A DNA stretch of 64,000 nucleotides, from the NCBI RefSeq assembly GCF_000208745.1, contig NC_030852.1:31574969-31638968 (forward strand), written 5' to 3'. The notes below the pieces were generated by a model. That model had not been told where the DNA came from. It saw nothing but the letters and a program-made list of their open reading frames with translations, and did not search any database. The DNA is from Theobroma cacao (taxonomy: Eukaryota; Streptophyta; Magnoliopsida; Malvales; Malvaceae). This document shows, in pieces, positions 61,904-64,000 of the stretch (positions are counted from its first letter, which is position 1; the number at the start of each line of letters is the position of its first letter). The position numbers and the translations under genes are program-made.

Positions 61904-61991
61904 TGGGCAACTGAGGAATTCTTTTGGTTAATGGGTAATTTGCGTCTGATAATCTTTCCCTGATGCTATCACCTTGGAGAACTGATGCCCT
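61904..61991 (+). ncRNA. Box C/D snoRNA, dual 18S/25S guide, copy 2 (C box altered)
   Basis: A paralogue of 61501-61592. The stem TGGGCA/TGCCC is conserved, as are guide 1 (tgggtaatttgcg, 61932-61944), D' CTGA (61946-61949), guide 2 (caccttggaga, 61970-61980) and D CTGA (61982-61985). The sequence at the C-box position is CTGAGGA (61911-61917) instead of GTGATGA, which should weaken the kink-turn. Both guides keep target and register, so it is either a weak gene or a pseudogene in decay. Confidence 0.7.
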
Positions 61992-63468
61992 TTTCTTTCA
62001 TTAATGTTTTTGGTTAAGTAAACATTTTATAATAATAAGGAATGCCGACTTGAATTGTTTTTTGGATTGCGCATTAGGTTGTCATGTGTGTTAGCGTGTC
62101 TCCAGAAACCAAGCATTCCTCTGTCTTTGTGTTCTTTTTTCCCTTTTGGTCAAAGCAATACTGCTTTGATATTTTTTATGTATATCATTTGGGTTTAAAA
62201 CTAAATGGAAATGAAATTCAGAACTTTTCCTTTCTAAACTTGAAGTGTTTCAGAGAGTTAATCTAAAGCGCTCATGTACAAGGGTATTTGAAAACAGTAA
62301 TAACTGGTGGTAGGGATTTCATTTAAAGTTTAGCATGTTCTAAGCATAATGTGATTAAGTTTATGCCTTGATATATATAAAGGAGATAGGTCATGCTAAA
62401 TTTTGAATGAAAATCCTTTCATTTAGTTATTATGAGTGTTATGTCAATGTTCTAAATGGTTGAAGTTGTAACTCAAAAACATGATGACTACATCATTATT
62501 AGAGAGGGTTTATGATTCCTTGGGATCATTTGGGGCATGAAAATAGCTCTCTAACTAGAAATTGTGCTTTATCAGATTGAAAACTCTAAAGTAAAGGTAA
62601 GCTTAGCAGGTTTTGCTATGACACTTATTAGCAAAATCTAGGCTTAGCTTCTTCTCACGTAGTATGTAAAATATCAAAATTTTACAAGAAAAAGTTTAAT
62701 TAGGAAAAGTCAAAATAGAATTATCTTTGGCAGGCAGTGAGTGGTAATTGTGTTTTGACTTGTGAGTGGTAGATGATTGTATTAGCTGACTGATGCAATT
62801 TAGAATGTTTGTTGCACACAGGAGACTGTCAAATTTTACTTGAGTACTAGGATTCTGCCATGGGTTCTTGTCAAGGGCTATCTTTTGAAAGATTGTATTG
62901 TCATGCCCATGTTCTATTATATGATAACGTTAGATAACCTCTCGAATGCTCCTTGTTCTCACGCCTTCTTGACAAACTGTGATTTGGCCGGATCTTATGA
63001 TCAACAATCGTGTCTAGAGACCCAAGACTTTTCTGCATCAGTTTTAATATGGGGTGATTGTTTATGATAGATTTATTAGGTCTCTTTTTAAGTGTTATTG
63101 ACTTTTTGAGGTCTCTTGCCTTGCTAGTGTAGTGTAAATGATATGAGAATTATACCAAACTTAATCTGATGTTTTACTTCACTGTGCAACGGGTGTTCTG
63201 AGAATTCAATTTCTTTTGCACTGCATTCTATTTTGGAACAGAGTACTGAAATGATAAATGAGCCTTGGAGCTATACGGTGAATCAAATTTCCTAATCGGA
63301 TAATCATGTTAATGGCAACTGTACCATCAGGCTGGAGCAGGTTCCTTTCATTACAACTTTATGTAACCAAAATTTTCTTTGCTTTTTGGATGAAGTTATG
63401 GTAAAATTAGCTTCTAAGTGTTTAACACGAACAAAAGAGGTGATATAAAGTGTGACTAAGAGTATGAA
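61992..63468. other. 3' part of the snoRNA transcription unit and intergenic DNA
   Basis: No further C/D pair with correct spacing was found. An ATGATGA at 62484 has no D box within reach. No coding frame of note is present; 60-75-codon frames look random. The stretch before 63469 is the 3' UTR side of the dioxygenase gene. Confidence 0.45.
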
Positions 63469-64000
63469 TTAGAGCTTCATTTGTTCTAAGAGACCTTTCC
63501 CATCAAGTTTGCTACTTACAGTCAGTTTCACGAACTTCTCATGTGACATGGTCCTGTACTTGGCTTCCTTTGCCTTGACAAGATCTGGCAAAGGACCAAT
63601 CTCGATGCTTCTGTTTGGACTATGAAATGCGGCAATTGACAGGCGCTCCTTCACTGGGTTCACCACAGCTCTGTGTTCTATGCTTTTATATTCTCCATTG
63701 CTCATAATCTGTAGTAATAAGAGCCCTTAGCTTAGGATCATTATCTATGCACAATCTGTCGAAGTCTTGAGTCTATGTAACTACAAATATATTACCTCAA
63801 TCACATCTCCGATATTGATGATAAATGTACCGGGGATGGGTTTGACGGGCACCCACTCGCCATTTTTCTTGATTTGTAATCCTTCGACTTCATTACCCTG
63901 AATCAACAGCGTTAAGGCTGTAGCGTCAGAGTGTGGTGATAAACCAATAACCTTGTTTGCCTGTGCACAAGGTGGATAATAGTTCATTCTTATGCCTTGT
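63469..64000 (-). CDS. 2-oxoglutarate/Fe(II)-dependent dioxygenase, 3' part (SRG1-like)
   Basis: Partial; the 5' exons lie beyond the window. Visible exons (minus): 63796 to at least 64000, and 63469-63708, joined in frame across an 87-bp intron. The sequence runs from [20 protein letters not shown] to a TAA/TAG-type stop after LLEQMKL. Iron ligands are the H and D of HSD (in [13 protein letters not shown]) and the H of IEHRAV. The 2-oxoglutarate-binding RxS is [22 protein letters not shown] is the typical connecting block. The pattern matches plant DOXC proteins such as SRG1 or S-norcoclaurine-synthase-like oxygenases. Substrate unknown. No lesion in the visible part. Confidence 0.88.

Noticed and set aside
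62484..62600. Fifth C/D snoRNA starting at ATGATGA
   Set aside because: No CTGA D box at suitable distance and no terminal stem.
1..64000. CRISPR arrays, bacterial operons, insertion sequences
   Set aside because: The window is plant nuclear DNA with spliceosomal introns; the tandem repeats seen are minisatellites without spacers of CRISPR type.

Overview
This window reads as nuclear DNA of a eudicot plant. The genes are intron-rich with GT..AG junctions, introns and intergenic DNA are strongly AT-rich, two enzymes carry chloroplast-type leaders, and the repeats are plant LINE, SINE and MITE types. Protein flavour is rosid-like, possibly Malvaceae, but I cannot fix the species.

Layout. 1-8.2 kb: a complete CYP88 cytochrome P450 gene (ent-kaurenoic acid oxidase type, minus strand, 8 exons). 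Downstream of it lies a decayed tandem copy, split by a 5'-truncated LINE. 8.2-15.6 kb: AT-rich intergenic DNA with two candidate DNA transposons. 15.6-17 kb: an intronless BAHD acyltransferase (minus). 19.7-21.7 kb: a probable 80-aa protein gene with a 5'-UTR intron. 21.7-32.5 kb: gene-poor DNA with one candidate element carrying internal tandem repeats. 32.5-37 kb: an NPF7.3/NRT1.5-type transporter (plus). 38.2-43.1 kb: a 12-exon plastidial pyruvate kinase (minus), convergent with the transporter. 43.9-46.3 kb: a broken pyridoxal-reductase-like pseudogene. 48.4-49.6 kb: an intronless unknown gene. 51-53.9 kb: an ECA1/prolamin-like secreted protein (minus) divergent from a TOM2B-like gene (plus). 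56.3-59.6 kb: ribose-phosphate pyrophosphokinase (plus). 60.9-62 kb: a non-coding cluster of four box C/D snoRNA genes behind a telo-box/site II/TATA promoter. 63.5-64 kb: the 3' end of a 2-oxoglutarate dioxygenase (minus), running off the window.

The transporter, pyruvate kinase, TOM2B and PRPP synthetase genes recall a block of Arabidopsis chromosome 1 (around At1g32370-At1g32450, from memory), so this half of the window looks like a conserved syntenic segment. The genes are otherwise functionally independent: gibberellin biosynthesis, specialised acylation, nitrate/potassium transport, plastid glycolysis, PRPP supply and rRNA 2'-O-methylation guides.

The most notable content is the snoRNA cluster, which has no coding capacity and is recognisable only from C/D boxes, terminal stems and rRNA-complementary guides. 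Exon coordinates were worked out by hand from splice signals, reading frame and family similarity. rRNA complementarities rest on remembered conserved rRNA segments.
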